A stretch of 64,000 bases of DNA from the NCBI GenBank assembly GCA_902826695.1, contig CADEFU010000007.1, forward strand, positions 178,072-242,071, read 5' to 3'. Of this stretch, positions 46,946-55,298 are shown piece after piece (within the stretch, counting starts at the first letter, position 1; the number at the start of each line of letters is the position of its first letter). Source of the DNA: an uncultured Alphaproteobacteria bacterium (lineage in GTDB: Bacteria > Pseudomonadota > Alphaproteobacteria > Micropepsales > Micropepsaceae). Under the pieces are notes generated by a model. That model ran no database searches and had not been told where the DNA came from. It worked only from the letters and a program-made list of their open reading frames with translations. Made by a program: the position numbers and the translations under genes.

Positions 46946-47508
46946 GGCTGTGCACTGGATGAGGTTTGGGCGGGGGTGGCGGCAGGCGTTTGGCCGCCTT
47001 CGATGCGAAACAATGGGTTGAGGTCAAGATAGGACGGGTGGTTCGGATTCTTCGCCAGATACGCTTCGATTAGCTCACGGATAGTCGGGGTGATCGACGT
47101 TATGATGAAAGGCCACATGTCGCGGCCGCCGGGACACTTGAAGAGCGACGCGACGTAGTAGAGCCACGCGTCGTGATCGACTTTCGCAAGCGTGCCGTGC
47201 TGGTGCAGTTGCATGACGTGTTGCATCTGAAAGCACTGGTCGAACAGGAGTATGTTGAACTTTCGCTTGTCGTCCGCGCTCAGACTGTTCATGTCGGACA
47301 ACCCTTGCGCCATCAGTCTCAAAACATTCGTGTCCGTGTAGCCTGGGACGAAGTAACGGTCGCGGATGCCGTCGAGAACCGATTGCAAGCTCGCCATCTG
47401 CGTCGCCCGCGTGTTTTGCCGCAACTGGATACCGACGAACACGAGCGATGCGAAAATCATCACCACGGCGACGATCTGGGAGATGTAGTAGATTCCTTCG
47501 AGGGTCAT
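46942..47508 (-). CDS. Array gene 12 (188 aa)
   Basis: Family start MTLEGIYYISQIVAVVMIFA, helix, then LRQNTRATQMASLQSV. Motif KCPGGRDMWPFI replaces the double tryptophan. The protein ends in a flexible Thr/Ala/Pro/Ser tail of about 20 residues. Unlike most members it does not overlap the preceding gene; nine bases separate them and AGGAG stands seven bases before its ATG. It overlaps gene 13 by ATGA. Confidence 0.82.
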   Translation of the reverse strand: MTLEGIYYISQIVAVVMIFASLVFVGIQLRQNTRATQMASLQSVLDGIRDRYFVPGYTDTNVLRLMAQGLSDMNSLSADDKRKFNILLFDQCFQMQHVMQLHQHGTLAKVDHDAWLYYVASLFKCPGGRDMWPFIITSITPTIRELIEAYLAKNPNHPSYLDLNPLFRIEGGQTPAATPAQTSSSAQP

Positions 47509-47517
47509 TGCGTGCTC

Positions 47518-47988
47518 CTATGCGGTGTCTTTGCGGACGGCGAGGCTTTCCGCGTAGACGCGGAACTCTGCGCTGAAGCCATAGGGGTTTTCGTCCCACC
47601 AGGATCGGATTCCGGGCAGCGAGATCAGCGTACGCAATCCGTTTTCCTCGGCCTTCAGGAGTTTCGTCTCGCCCACGCCGGTACGCGTTTGGTAGTGCAT
47701 GGTGTCGAACACGTGGAAGTAGGACAAACACAGCATGTCGAACTGCCATCGCTCGGTCTCATTGAGCGTCATGCGGTCTTTGACACCGGTCAGCCAGATG
47801 CGCGACAGCTCCGGCGATTGCGCCATCGTCGCGTTCAGATGGTTCATCGCGCCGGTGAACGACTGGTGCAACGCCGCCCGCGTGGCTGCCGTGTTCTGAC
47901 GCACTTGCAGACCGACGAAGATGATGGAAACGAGGATCAGCACGACGGCGATCGTCTGGCCGATGTAGTAGATCTCTTCGAGGGTCAT
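47518..47988 (-). CDS. Array gene 11 (156 aa)
   Basis: Family start MTLEEIYYIGQTIAVVLILV, with Gly replacing the usual Ser10, then VRQNTAATRAALHQSF. C-terminal motif SLPGIRSWWDENPYGFSAEF, as in gene 14. It starts in an ATGA overlap with gene 10 and ends nine bases before gene 12. Confidence 0.82.
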   Translation of the reverse strand: MTLEEIYYIGQTIAVVLILVSIIFVGLQVRQNTAATRAALHQSFTGAMNHLNATMAQSPELSRIWLTGVKDRMTLNETERWQFDMLCLSYFHVFDTMHYQTRTGVGETKLLKAEENGLRTLISLPGIRSWWDENPYGFSAEFRVYAESLAVRKDTA

Positions 47989-48470
47989 GGGCGGGGGGGC
48001 GTTTCTTTCTGTGCGTCGCGAATGAAGCCGTCGATGAAAGCGCGAAACTCCGCGCTGAGCGAGATCGGATTTACGGTCCACCACGCCAGAAAGCCGGGCT
48101 GGGTGACGGTCCATTTCAACGTCTTCAGCTCCGCATCGAACAGCTTCTTGTCCAAAGTGCCGTTCGTGTATTGGTAGTAGAGCGTCTCGAAGATGCGCAT
48201 GTAGCCCAGCGCCATGAAGCTGAACGATACGCGCTCGTCTTCGTTGAGCTCCTCTGACCCAGCGTTGCCGAGCCGCCATCTCCGCGCAAACGCCGGATCG
48301 TTGGCGATCATGTTGTTGATCGCGTTGAAGCTGTCGGTGACCGCATGATGCGACGTCGCCTTGAGCGCCTTCGTGTTCTGCCGGACCTGGAGGCCGACGA
48401 AGATCAGGGAGGCGAAGATGCCGACAACGGCGACGATCTGCGAGATGTAGTAGAAGGTTTCGAGGGTCAT
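47985..48470 (-). CDS. Array gene 10 (161 aa)
   Basis: Family start MTLETFYYISQIVAVVGIFA and helix, then VRQNTKALKATSHHAVTDSF. NGTLDKKLFDAELKTLKW and QPGFLAWWTVNPISLSAEF are shared almost word for word with array gene 13. ATGA overlaps on both sides. Confidence 0.83.
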   Translation of the reverse strand: MTLETFYYISQIVAVVGIFASLIFVGLQVRQNTKALKATSHHAVTDSFNAINNMIANDPAFARRWRLGNAGSEELNEDERVSFSFMALGYMRIFETLYYQYTNGTLDKKLFDAELKTLKWTVTQPGFLAWWTVNPISLSAEFRAFIDGFIRDAQKETPPRP

Positions 48471-49057
48471 GGTTTCGGCGCCCTGCTTTGCGGATTGGTT
48501 TCCGGCGCGGTTGCGCTGCTGCTCTGCAGCGCACTCACGTCCCACGGCACGACGTTCGTGGTTTCGCGCGCCATCTCAATGGTGGCGACGAATTCGCCCG
48601 ACCAGATGTTCTGCGTTTTCTCGAATTCCCACCATTGCCGGTAGAACGGCAGCTTGATGACACCGGCGGCCCAACTCAGGCGGGCCTCCCAAAGCGCTTT
48701 GTCGAGGTTGCCGTACTTGTAGAGAAAATAGAGTCCTTCAAGTTTTTGAAACAACGCGCGCTGGACCAACGTTACGCGTGCGCGATCAGCCTCGGCGAAG
48801 TCGTGCCATCCTTTTCCAGGATCGTATGTCGCTATAGCCATGAGCAGAAACGCGTCCGACGCGTCGGCAACGATCATTTCGTTCGTCGTCGCCCAAGAAT
48901 GCGTGCCTTCGAACGCGGCTGCCGCCTTGATCGAACGCGTGTTGGCCTTGATCTGCTCGCTGTTCTGGCGCACCTGAACGCCGACGAAGATCAGCGAGCC
49001 GAAAATCGCGATCACGGCGACGATCTGGGAGATGTAGTAGAGTTCTTCGAGGGTCAT
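48467..49057 (-). CDS. Array gene 9 (196 aa)
   Basis: The longest intact member. Family start MTLEELYYISQIVAVIAIFG and helix, then VRQNSEQIKANTRSIKAAAA. It carries NLDKALWEARLSWA and KLPFYRQWWEFEKTQNIW. The last 20 residues are a Ser/Pro-rich tail. ATGA overlaps on both sides. Confidence 0.82.
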   Translation of the reverse strand: MTLEELYYISQIVAVIAIFGSLIFVGVQVRQNSEQIKANTRSIKAAAAFEGTHSWATTNEMIVADASDAFLLMAIATYDPGKGWHDFAEADRARVTLVQRALFQKLEGLYFLYKYGNLDKALWEARLSWAAGVIKLPFYRQWWEFEKTQNIWSGEFVATIEMARETTNVVPWDVSALQSSSATAPETNPQSRAPKP

Positions 49058-49596
49058 GGGCGCTTCTCTTCAGCGCTGGGATTGGACGGAACGATTTTCT
49101 GAGTGACAGGAGCGCCTTGATCATAGATTTGGCTCTGAACTTCCGACGGCAGGCTCTCAAACCAGTTGATAAACTCGGGCGAATGCCAATGTCTCCGGAT
49201 TTTCCAGAACCTCTTTACTCCAGGCTGCGTTGCGAACGCTCGTGCGTTCACTTCTACGGAATGCCAGAGCTCGGCTTCCAGCTGCCCGCGCCTCCACTGA
49301 AGACGCGATGACTCGTAGAAGCGAAACACGTCGCCCATAAAGACAAAAAACCTCATGCGATCCTGGTCAGTCAGGCCGTCAACATCGGATAGCGCCTGCC
49401 AATAAATCCTCGCCATGTCGGCGTTTTCGACGAGCGGCGACGCTACCGAAGTCCACATCGTGAAATGTGCTTGCGACGTGCTCACATGTATTGCGCGGGT
49501 ATTCTGCCTCAACTGAATACCGACGAAGATCAGCGACGCGAAGATCGCGATCACAGCGACGATCTGGGAGATGTAGTAGAATTCTTCGAGGGTCAT
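49054..49596 (-). CDS. Array gene 8 (180 aa)
   Basis: Family start MTLEEFYYISQIVAVIAIFA and helix, then LRQNTRAIHVSTSQAHF. The C-terminal motif is a variant, ATQPGVKRFWKIRRHWHSPE with FINWFESL after it. GAGGAG lies about ten bases before its ATG, inside the preceding gene. ATGA overlaps on both sides. Confidence 0.82.
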   Translation of the reverse strand: MTLEEFYYISQIVAVIAIFASLIFVGIQLRQNTRAIHVSTSQAHFTMWTSVASPLVENADMARIYWQALSDVDGLTDQDRMRFFVFMGDVFRFYESSRLQWRRGQLEAELWHSVEVNARAFATQPGVKRFWKIRRHWHSPEFINWFESLPSEVQSQIYDQGAPVTQKIVPSNPSAEEKRP

Positions 49597-50120
49597 GCGC
49601 CACGCTCCTCTGCCGCCAGCTGCTGCCACTTCGTGAAGGTCAACTGCTCCACAGGAGACACCTTGGCCTCTGCGATGATTTCATCGACGGCGCCGGCGAA
49701 CTGGGCGTCCAATTGCGGGCGAAACAGTCGAAACACGGCGCGAAAGCCGGGGGACGATAATTGCCTCTTCAAGGTGGAGCGGCTCGGCTCCCAGCGTTGT
49801 TTGTTGAGCATGCCTTCGTGAAACTCGTGGAACTGCTCTTGGAAACTCAAAAGCAGCCCGTAGGCGATCATGACAAATTGCCAGCCTTCTTCCGCCTTGA
49901 GGTTGGGGTCCGCTGTGAGGCCCAAGCGGAAGGCATTTGAGAAGGCCGGGTCCCCCAAGCGTGCTACGTCGTCGCGGACGTATTGTAGCCGCGTGGCGTG
50001 CATCTGCGCCTGCTGATTGCGGGCCGTTTGGCGTGTCTGCAACGCGAGATATATCAACGATGCCAGCACAGCGAGGGATGCCGCGATCTGGCTGACATAG
50101 TAGAATTCTTCGAGGGTCAT
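49593..50120 (-). CDS. Array gene 7 (175 aa)
   Basis: Family start MTLEEFYYVSQIAASLAVLA with a YLALQTRQTARNQQAQMHAT boundary like genes 3 and 6. The motif reads SSPGFRAVFRLFR, without the tryptophan pair. AAGGGAG lies seven bases before the ATG. ATGA overlaps on both sides. Confidence 0.82.
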   Translation of the reverse strand: MTLEEFYYVSQIAASLAVLASLIYLALQTRQTARNQQAQMHATRLQYVRDDVARLGDPAFSNAFRLGLTADPNLKAEEGWQFVMIAYGLLLSFQEQFHEFHEGMLNKQRWEPSRSTLKRQLSSPGFRAVFRLFRPQLDAQFAGAVDEIIAEAKVSPVEQLTFTKWQQLAAEERGA

Positions 50121-50695
50121 TCGTCGCTCCCTTTTTGAAGTGCTTGTTGCTCGCCGTGCTTAAGGCGAATGTGTTCGAGTTGCTGCGCAGCGAGGGTGCG
50201 CCAGACGTCCGTCGTGTCCTCGGGGAATCGGCACTCGCCATTCTCGATCAGGCCGTCGCAAAGCGCGCGAAACTGAGGTGTCGTACCGAACTCGCGCCAC
50301 ATCAGATAGGCCGCCCGATAACCAGGGCTGGTCAACAGGTTGCTCAAAGCGCCCCGCGTGATCTTCCACCGCACCTCGTCAATCAGCCCTTCCTGCCGCT
50401 CGAGGAACTGATGCTGCATCCCGCTGAACGTCGCGCGCGCGTGAAACACGAACTGATTGACCTCCAGCGCGTCCATATCGGGTGATGCCGCCGCGCCGGC
50501 CTGCAGCACGCGCGCCAGGGCAGGATCGGCCATCATCCGCAAGTTTGCCGTGATGCTCTGGTTCCGGTTGGCGTGCATGACCGCGCGCTGGTTGCGGGCG
50601 TTCTGACGCATCTGCAACCCGACGAATATGAGCGAGCAAAAGATCGCGATCGCGGCGACGATCTGGGAGATGTAGTAGAGTTCTTCGAGGGTCAT
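50117..50695 (-). CDS. Array gene 6 (192 aa)
   Basis: Family start MTLEELYYISQIVAAIAIFC and helix, then MRQNARNQRAVMHANRNQS. Motif TSPGYRAAYLMWREFG. Groups with genes 3 and 7 by the MHANR-like segment after the helix and the GxxDExRW stretch (EGLIDEVRW). ATGA overlaps on both sides. Confidence 0.82.
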   Translation of the reverse strand: MTLEELYYISQIVAAIAIFCSLIFVGLQMRQNARNQRAVMHANRNQSITANLRMMADPALARVLQAGAAASPDMDALEVNQFVFHARATFSGMQHQFLERQEGLIDEVRWKITRGALSNLLTSPGYRAAYLMWREFGTTPQFRALCDGLIENGECRFPEDTTDVWRTLAAQQLEHIRLKHGEQQALQKGSDE

Positions 50696-51243
50696 GGTTG
50701 CGGGCTCTGGGTTTCGGATAGCGCAGGTCTGGCAGGCGCCGCACTGGCCGCATAGAAGGTGGTTGGGAAGACAATGGGTTGGTTCCGCTCCATTTCCTTG
50801 TCTACAAAGGCCACGAAGGCGGGTGAGAAGAAGGCCTTACGGGACTGCCAATATTCTTTGAAGCTCTTGCCCGCCGTCGCGGGCTCAACCCCTCGATGAA
50901 TCGCCTCCCACGCGTCATCGCCCAGCCGCCCGGCTGTGCGTTGGATGTAAGCGCGTTCGTACAAGCGCAACAAACGCGATACCAGAAAGATATGCGCCGC
51001 ACGCCGCTCCACAGCGATGGCCTCCAAGCCCCCATTGACGCCTGCAAAGTAGTCTTGCGCAGCCACCGCGTCGTTCGACCAAGCGCTCAGGATCTGATCA
51101 TAGTCCGTCAAAATCTGGTTCATGGTGCTGTAGCGCGTCTCGCGCGTTTGGGCGCGCATCTGAAGGCCGACGAAGATGAGCGACCCGAAAATCGCGATCA
51201 CGGCGACGATCTGGGAGATGTAGTAAAGTTCTTCGAGGGTCAT
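50692..51243 (-). CDS. Array gene 5 (183 aa)
   Basis: Family start MTLEELYYISQIVAVIAIFG and helix, then MRAQTRETRYSTMNQIL. The C-terminal part has GRLGDDAWEAIHRG and SFKEYWQSRKAFFSPAFVAF in place of PG...WW. Ends in an Ala/Pro-rich tail. ATGA overlaps on both sides. Confidence 0.82.
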   Translation of the reverse strand: MTLEELYYISQIVAVIAIFGSLIFVGLQMRAQTRETRYSTMNQILTDYDQILSAWSNDAVAAQDYFAGVNGGLEAIAVERRAAHIFLVSRLLRLYERAYIQRTAGRLGDDAWEAIHRGVEPATAGKSFKEYWQSRKAFFSPAFVAFVDKEMERNQPIVFPTTFYAASAAPARPALSETQSPQP

Positions 51244-51809
51244 GACGTCGCTTTGTCCTGTGTGGTTCTTGCCGCCAGAGCATCGAGCTCCCTCAGCCGG
51301 CCCGAATAGGATGGTGAAAACTGCAAAAAGTGCGGCGTCGCGGGATCGATTTCGGACAATCGTTTGTTCAAATGCTGCACGATCTCCGCGCCGATCGTGC
51401 GCTCGCCATATTTCCACCACTGCGCTCCGCCGGGCGTTCTGAGCAGCGACAGGGCTGCACCCTCTATACCCCGCCAGGTTCCGTCACTGAAGAAACCATC
51501 CTTGCGCATATTGAGAGCGGACTCGGCGACGAAAACGAATTCGGCGAGGCACTTTTCGACCTTCATCTGGGTCAGAGCATCTGCGTGCTCGTAGTCGCGC
51601 AACCCCAACACAAACTTGTCGAAGGACCCGTCGCCGTCTTGATGGACCATTCTCACCCATTCCGCCACGCGCAACAGCAGATCGCGCTGCGCCGCCGCCC
51701 GCTCCATCTTTTGCCCTTGCTGCAGCTGCCGGCCGACGAAAATGAGCGACAGCAAAATCGCCAATACGGCGACGATCTGGGAAACGTAATAGATTTCTTC
51801 GAGGGTCAT
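51240..51809 (-). CDS. Array gene 4 (189 aa)
   Basis: Family start MTLEEIYYVSQIVAVLAILL and helix, then GRQLQQGQKMERAAAQRDLL. Motif RTPGGAQWWKYGERTIGAEI, close to gene 2 (STPGGRTWWEDEG), with which it also shares the AQRDLL segment. ATGA overlaps on both sides. Confidence 0.82.
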   Translation of the reverse strand: MTLEEIYYVSQIVAVLAILLSLIFVGRQLQQGQKMERAAAQRDLLLRVAEWVRMVHQDGDGSFDKFVLGLRDYEHADALTQMKVEKCLAEFVFVAESALNMRKDGFFSDGTWRGIEGAALSLLRTPGGAQWWKYGERTIGAEIVQHLNKRLSEIDPATPHFLQFSPSYSGRLRELDALAARTTQDKATS

Positions 51810-52363
51810 GGTTGGGCTGGCCCGGCCTTGGGTTGTTCCATCGCGGCCAGCTCTTTGGCGGCGGCCTCGCGCCAGGCGGCGGCATTGTTGATCGCCGGCG
51901 CAGCGCGGCCTAGGGCGACGTGTTTGTCCATGAGCGCGCCGAAGTCGGGATCCACCCGGGAGCGCATGACCGCGACGACAGCCCGAAAGCCCGGCGACCT
52001 CGTCATGCCACTGATGGTCGCTTCCGACGATGCCCAGCGGTTCTCATCGAGCATGCCTTCCTTCCTCTCGCGAAACCGCTCTTCCCACATGACGATCCAG
52101 CCGCTGGCTTGAAGGATGAACTTTCCGACATCCGCATCCGACATGTCCGCCGAGGCACTCAGCCCCTTGAGCCAGATCGGTTGAAAGTCCGGTTCCGTGA
52201 CTTTGTCGATGTGGCGCAGGACCGTCGCTGCGCGGTTTTCGTGCATCGCGGCCCTGGTGCTGCGCGCCGCTTGCCGCGTCTGCAGCGCGAGATAAACGAG
52301 GGAGGCGATCACGGCGACAGACGCGACCACCTGGCTGATGTAGTAGATTTCTTCGAGCGTCAT
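51806..52363 (-). CDS. Array gene 3 (185 aa)
   Basis: Family start MTLEEIYYISQVVASVAVIA with YLALQTRQAARSTRAAMHEN after the helix. Motif RSPGFRAVVAVMR lacks tryptophans, as in gene 7. The EGMLDENRW segment matches genes 6 and 7. ATGA overlaps on both sides. Confidence 0.82.
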   Translation of the reverse strand: MTLEEIYYISQVVASVAVIASLVYLALQTRQAARSTRAAMHENRAATVLRHIDKVTEPDFQPIWLKGLSASADMSDADVGKFILQASGWIVMWEERFRERKEGMLDENRWASSEATISGMTRSPGFRAVVAVMRSRVDPDFGALMDKHVALGRAAPAINNAAAWREAAAKELAAMEQPKAGPAQP

Positions 52364-52899
52364 ACGGCCTCACCCGGCTTGAGGGTTTGTGGTTTGAAAT
52401 AGGGCAAGAGGTCGGTCCAGAGCGGCAACGTCGCCGCTTCGGCAGCCAGGCGCTTCGACAGATAGACGCTGAACTCCGCGTTCACGATCTTCGACCCTTC
52501 GTCTTCCCACCATGTCCGCCCGCCAGGCGTGCTCAAGATGGAAAGTGTCGCCACCACATACCCCTCATGACTTGTGGAGATGATTAGGCGCGAGCGATTT
52601 TGGAAGAACACGCCTTCGACTATGTGCAGCAGATTGTAACCCCAAGCGCTGAAGCGTGCTTTCTGCAAGCGATCAAGACTGCGGAAGTCATGCAGCCCGG
52701 CGGATATGGTGTCGAACCAGGCCTCGTCCTGAACACCGAGCAGCCACCAGTGGCGCGTCTGGTCCAGGAGGTCGCGCTGCGCGTTGCCACGCTCGATGGC
52801 GTGGTTCTGACGCATCTGGAAATAAATCGCAACGAGCGAACCCAGGATCGCGACCACCGCGACGATCTGGGAGATGTAGTAGATTTCTTCGAGGGTCAT
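52360..52899 (-). CDS. Array gene 2 (179 aa)
   Basis: Family start MTLEEIYYISQIVAVVAILG; the helix ends SLVAIYFQMRQNHAIERGNA. Motif STPGGRTWWEDEGSKIVNAE. Forty-one bases separate it from gene 1, the largest gap in the array. It ends in an ATGA overlap with gene 3. Confidence 0.82.
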   Translation of the reverse strand: MTLEEIYYISQIVAVVAILGSLVAIYFQMRQNHAIERGNAQRDLLDQTRHWWLLGVQDEAWFDTISAGLHDFRSLDRLQKARFSAWGYNLLHIVEGVFFQNRSRLIISTSHEGYVVATLSILSTPGGRTWWEDEGSKIVNAEFSVYLSKRLAAEAATLPLWTDLLPYFKPQTLKPGEAV

Positions 52900-52940
52900 G
52901 CGGGCTCTCGTTGAGGTGTCGGATGGGCAGCGCGGCGGGA

Positions 52941-53459
52941 TCAGGCTTCCGGCTCGTGCGCGGCGGGGCTGAGGAGTGCGGTGTCGTGCTTCGGGTGGAG
53001 CTTGGCGAAGCGGCCGTTGACGTAGGCCACAAAGTCCTGGCCCCAGATGCCGGTATGCTGTCCGCGCCGCCATTCGGCAGCGAACACGGGCGCGGTGAGA
53101 TACCAGCAGGCGTTTTGCGAAAAATCTTCCAGGATCCGCGCGTCGATCAAACCGTCGCGCTTGGCGTGGAAGGCGTCCCGAAGCGAACCTAACGTCAAAT
53201 TGAAGTAGACGAGTATTTGTGTCGTCTCCACCGGGCTTAGCGGAGCCCGCTCGAACATCACTTTGCGGAAGATCGTGGCGAGTTCGGGGTTCATGATCTC
53301 GCGCAAGGTCGCGCCATAGTACGCGGAGACACTGTGCGAGATTTGCGCGCGGGCAATTTTGTTGGTCTGGCTCTGCTGAAAATAGATCGCAACGAGCGAG
53401 CCGATGATCGCGACGACGGCCACAATTTGGGACACGTAGTAGATTTCTTCGAGAGACAT
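52941..53459 (-). CDS. Array gene 1 (172 aa), promoter-proximal
   Basis: The first gene and one of the more divergent: it begins MSLEEIYYVSQIVAVVAIIG (Ser in place of Thr2), with SLVAIYFQQSQTNKIARAQ after the helix. The C-terminal part reads LTAPVFAAEWRRGQHTGIWG without the full motif. AGGAG lies about ten bases before the ATG. The 173 bases upstream (53460-53632) must contain the promoter of the array; I recognise no specific site there. Confidence 0.8.
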   Translation of the reverse strand: MSLEEIYYVSQIVAVVAIIGSLVAIYFQQSQTNKIARAQISHSVSAYYGATLREIMNPELATIFRKVMFERAPLSPVETTQILVYFNLTLGSLRDAFHAKRDGLIDARILEDFSQNACWYLTAPVFAAEWRRGQHTGIWGQDFVAYVNGRFAKLHPKHDTALLSPAAHEPEA

Positions 53460-53632
53460 TCAGGCGGGCTCCTGACCCAGGGTTTACGCTGACTGGCGCG
53501 AGCGGCCTGTAGGACATGGGGCCCACCGCTTTCGTTGCGCTAGCGCTACAGTCTGGGTGGGCGGAGCGTCAACGGATTGCGCGAACTGGCGGTGGAGAGG
53601 GGCGTCCGGTCGTGTTGCGCTGCGGATGGCCT

Positions 53633-55159
53633 CTATAGCTGCAGCGCGCCGAGCTTTGAAAACGTCGACGGAGCCAAAGACCGGTAGGCATCCTCATACG
53701 CGGCATGCAGATCCGCATATCGCCCCGTTTGATCTGCCTGAGGTTCGATCGTGTCGGCGATCGCGACCATGGCTGTGACGCCTTCGCCGATACTCGCAAA
53801 CACGCCCGCGCCCACGCCTGCGAGCACGGCTGCACCCAAGGCCGTCGTCTCGCCTTCCTTCAGGCGTTCGACGGGCCGGTTGTAGATGTTCGCCTGAATT
53901 TGCGTCCAGAGCGCCGAGCGTGCGGCGCCGCCGCCGAGCCTGATGCGGTCGATGCTCAGGCCATACTGCGCGAAGCGCTTCAGCATGTCCTGGTTTTCCA
54001 GCGCCACGCCTTCCATCACGGCGCGGGCGAAGTGATGGCGCCCGTGATCTTGCGCGATGCCGAGAAAGGCGCCGCGCGCTTGCGGATTCCAATGCGGCGT
54101 GCCGGCGGAGTTCAAATAGGGCAGGAAAATGAGGCCATTCGATCCCGGCGGCGCCTTCGCGCACAGCGCGTTCAGGTTCTCGAAGACGTTCGTGCCGTCC
54201 TTCTGCGCCGCGTCTTGCTCGGCTTGGCCGAAGACATCGCGGAACCACCGATACGCGCTCGCCGCGGCGAGACTGATGCCCGATGCGGACCAGACGCCCG
54301 GCACCGGGTGACCAAAGACGAAGAACTCGGCCAGTTCCGTTCGCGGCGCGTCGATCGTGAGCGCTGCGATGCCCGCCGTGCCGACCGTGATCGAAGCCGT
54401 GCCGGGACTCGTCGCCCCCATCCCGACGAGGCTGCAGGCCGCATCCCCCGCGCCGACGCAGAGCGAGGCGCCGCGCGGCAACCCGGTTCGCTCCGATGCC
54501 GTGGTGGAGATTTGACCGACCTTCGTTCCGGCCGGAACAACATGCCCGAAGGCGCTCTGCGCGACGCCCGCGAATTCAAGCAGCTCCGGATGCCAGCCGC
54601 GCGCGGCCACGTCCCAGAGGCCGTAGTAGCCGGCCTCGCATTCGTCCACGAAATCGTCGTCCGCCCCCAGGTGCCGAAGGGCGATGTGGTGCGGCTGCAG
54701 CCACTTTGCCGTCCGCGCGAACGTGTCGGGCTCGTGCGTTTTGAACCACAGCATTTTCGAGACGACCGTGTTTGGCGCGACCGGCCCGCCCGCGATGGCT
54801 TTGAAACGCTCCATCGTGAAGCGCTCGACGATCACGCCGGCTTCCGCTGTGGCGCGCACGTCTTGCCATGACAGCATCGGGCGGACCAGGTTGCCGTCCT
54901 TGTCGACCGGGCAGGTGCCGCATTGCTGCGTCGAAAGCCCGACGCTTGCGATGCGCGACGCATCGATCGCGGCCGTGGCGCGCCGGCAAGCGCGGTCGGT
55001 CGCCGCCAGCACATCGGGGACGGATTGCTCCACCCAACCCGTTTTGATGTGAACGAGACCGTATTCCTCATAAGCGCTGCTGAGGCATCGTCCCGACATG
55101 TCGAAGATCATGCAGCGCGCACCAGTCGTGCCGATGTCGATTGCGGCTATCAAGCTCAT
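53633..55159 (-). CDS. FGGY-family carbohydrate kinase
   Basis: A sugar kinase of 508 residues related to xylulokinase and glycerol kinase. The N-terminal phosphate loop AAIDIGTTGARCMIFD, SVGLSTQQCGTCPVD, the metal/ATP segment VGAGDAACSLVGMG and the C-terminal LGGGAARSALWTQIQANIYN are present. The exact sugar is not evident. The ATG at 55159 begins the homology. It is divergent from an alcohol dehydrogenase and a thioesterase, which may belong to the same pathway. Confidence 0.9.
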   Translation of the reverse strand: MSLIAAIDIGTTGARCMIFDMSGRCLSSAYEEYGLVHIKTGWVEQSVPDVLAATDRACRRATAAIDASRIASVGLSTQQCGTCPVDKDGNLVRPMLSWQDVRATAEAGVIVERFTMERFKAIAGGPVAPNTVVSKMLWFKTHEPDTFARTAKWLQPHHIALRHLGADDDFVDECEAGYYGLWDVAARGWHPELLEFAGVAQSAFGHVVPAGTKVGQISTTASERTGLPRGASLCVGAGDAACSLVGMGATSPGTASITVGTAGIAALTIDAPRTELAEFFVFGHPVPGVWSASGISLAAASAYRWFRDVFGQAEQDAAQKDGTNVFENLNALCAKAPPGSNGLIFLPYLNSAGTPHWNPQARGAFLGIAQDHGRHHFARAVMEGVALENQDMLKRFAQYGLSIDRIRLGGGAARSALWTQIQANIYNRPVERLKEGETTALGAAVLAGVGAGVFASIGEGVTAMVAIADTIEPQADQTGRYADLHAAYEDAYRSLAPSTFSKLGALQL

Positions 55160-55298
55160 GGAAGACCACTTGGTTGTGAGTGGCGACACTCTGCACAGCC
55201 GGAGCCCGGGCGTCGAGAGCTAGCCGCTTGATATTGCATCGGCGGGTGCGCCGGGCCATTGTGGCGGCCCGTCATTCAACGCCTTCGAGGACCGCCCC

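Larger units (their letters stand above)
44391..53459 (-). other. Tandem array of 17 overlapping paralogous genes
   Basis: Seventeen consecutive minus-strand genes encode one protein family. Each starts with a near-constant segment, M-T-L-E-E-x-Y-Y-x-S-Q, followed by a single membrane helix (about residues 12-28, typically IVAVIAIFGSLIFVGLQ) and an R-Q-N-like basic boundary. A divergent, mostly helical domain of 120-160 residues follows, with the recurrent motif L-x-x-P-G-x-R-x-W-W about 35-55 residues before the end. Fourteen junctions are ATGA overlaps; the exceptions are a 41-base gap after the first gene and a nine-base gap near 47509. The positive residues after the helix suggest that the C-terminal domain faces the cytoplasm. 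Single-copy relatives are known as uncharacterised proteins. Confidence 0.9.

Noticed and set aside
44391..53459. The regular repeats of the array as a CRISPR or insertion-sequence structure
   Set aside because: The repeats are the coding 5' ends of genes, spaced 470-590 bases apart and in frame, with no short spacers, transposase or terminal inverted repeats.
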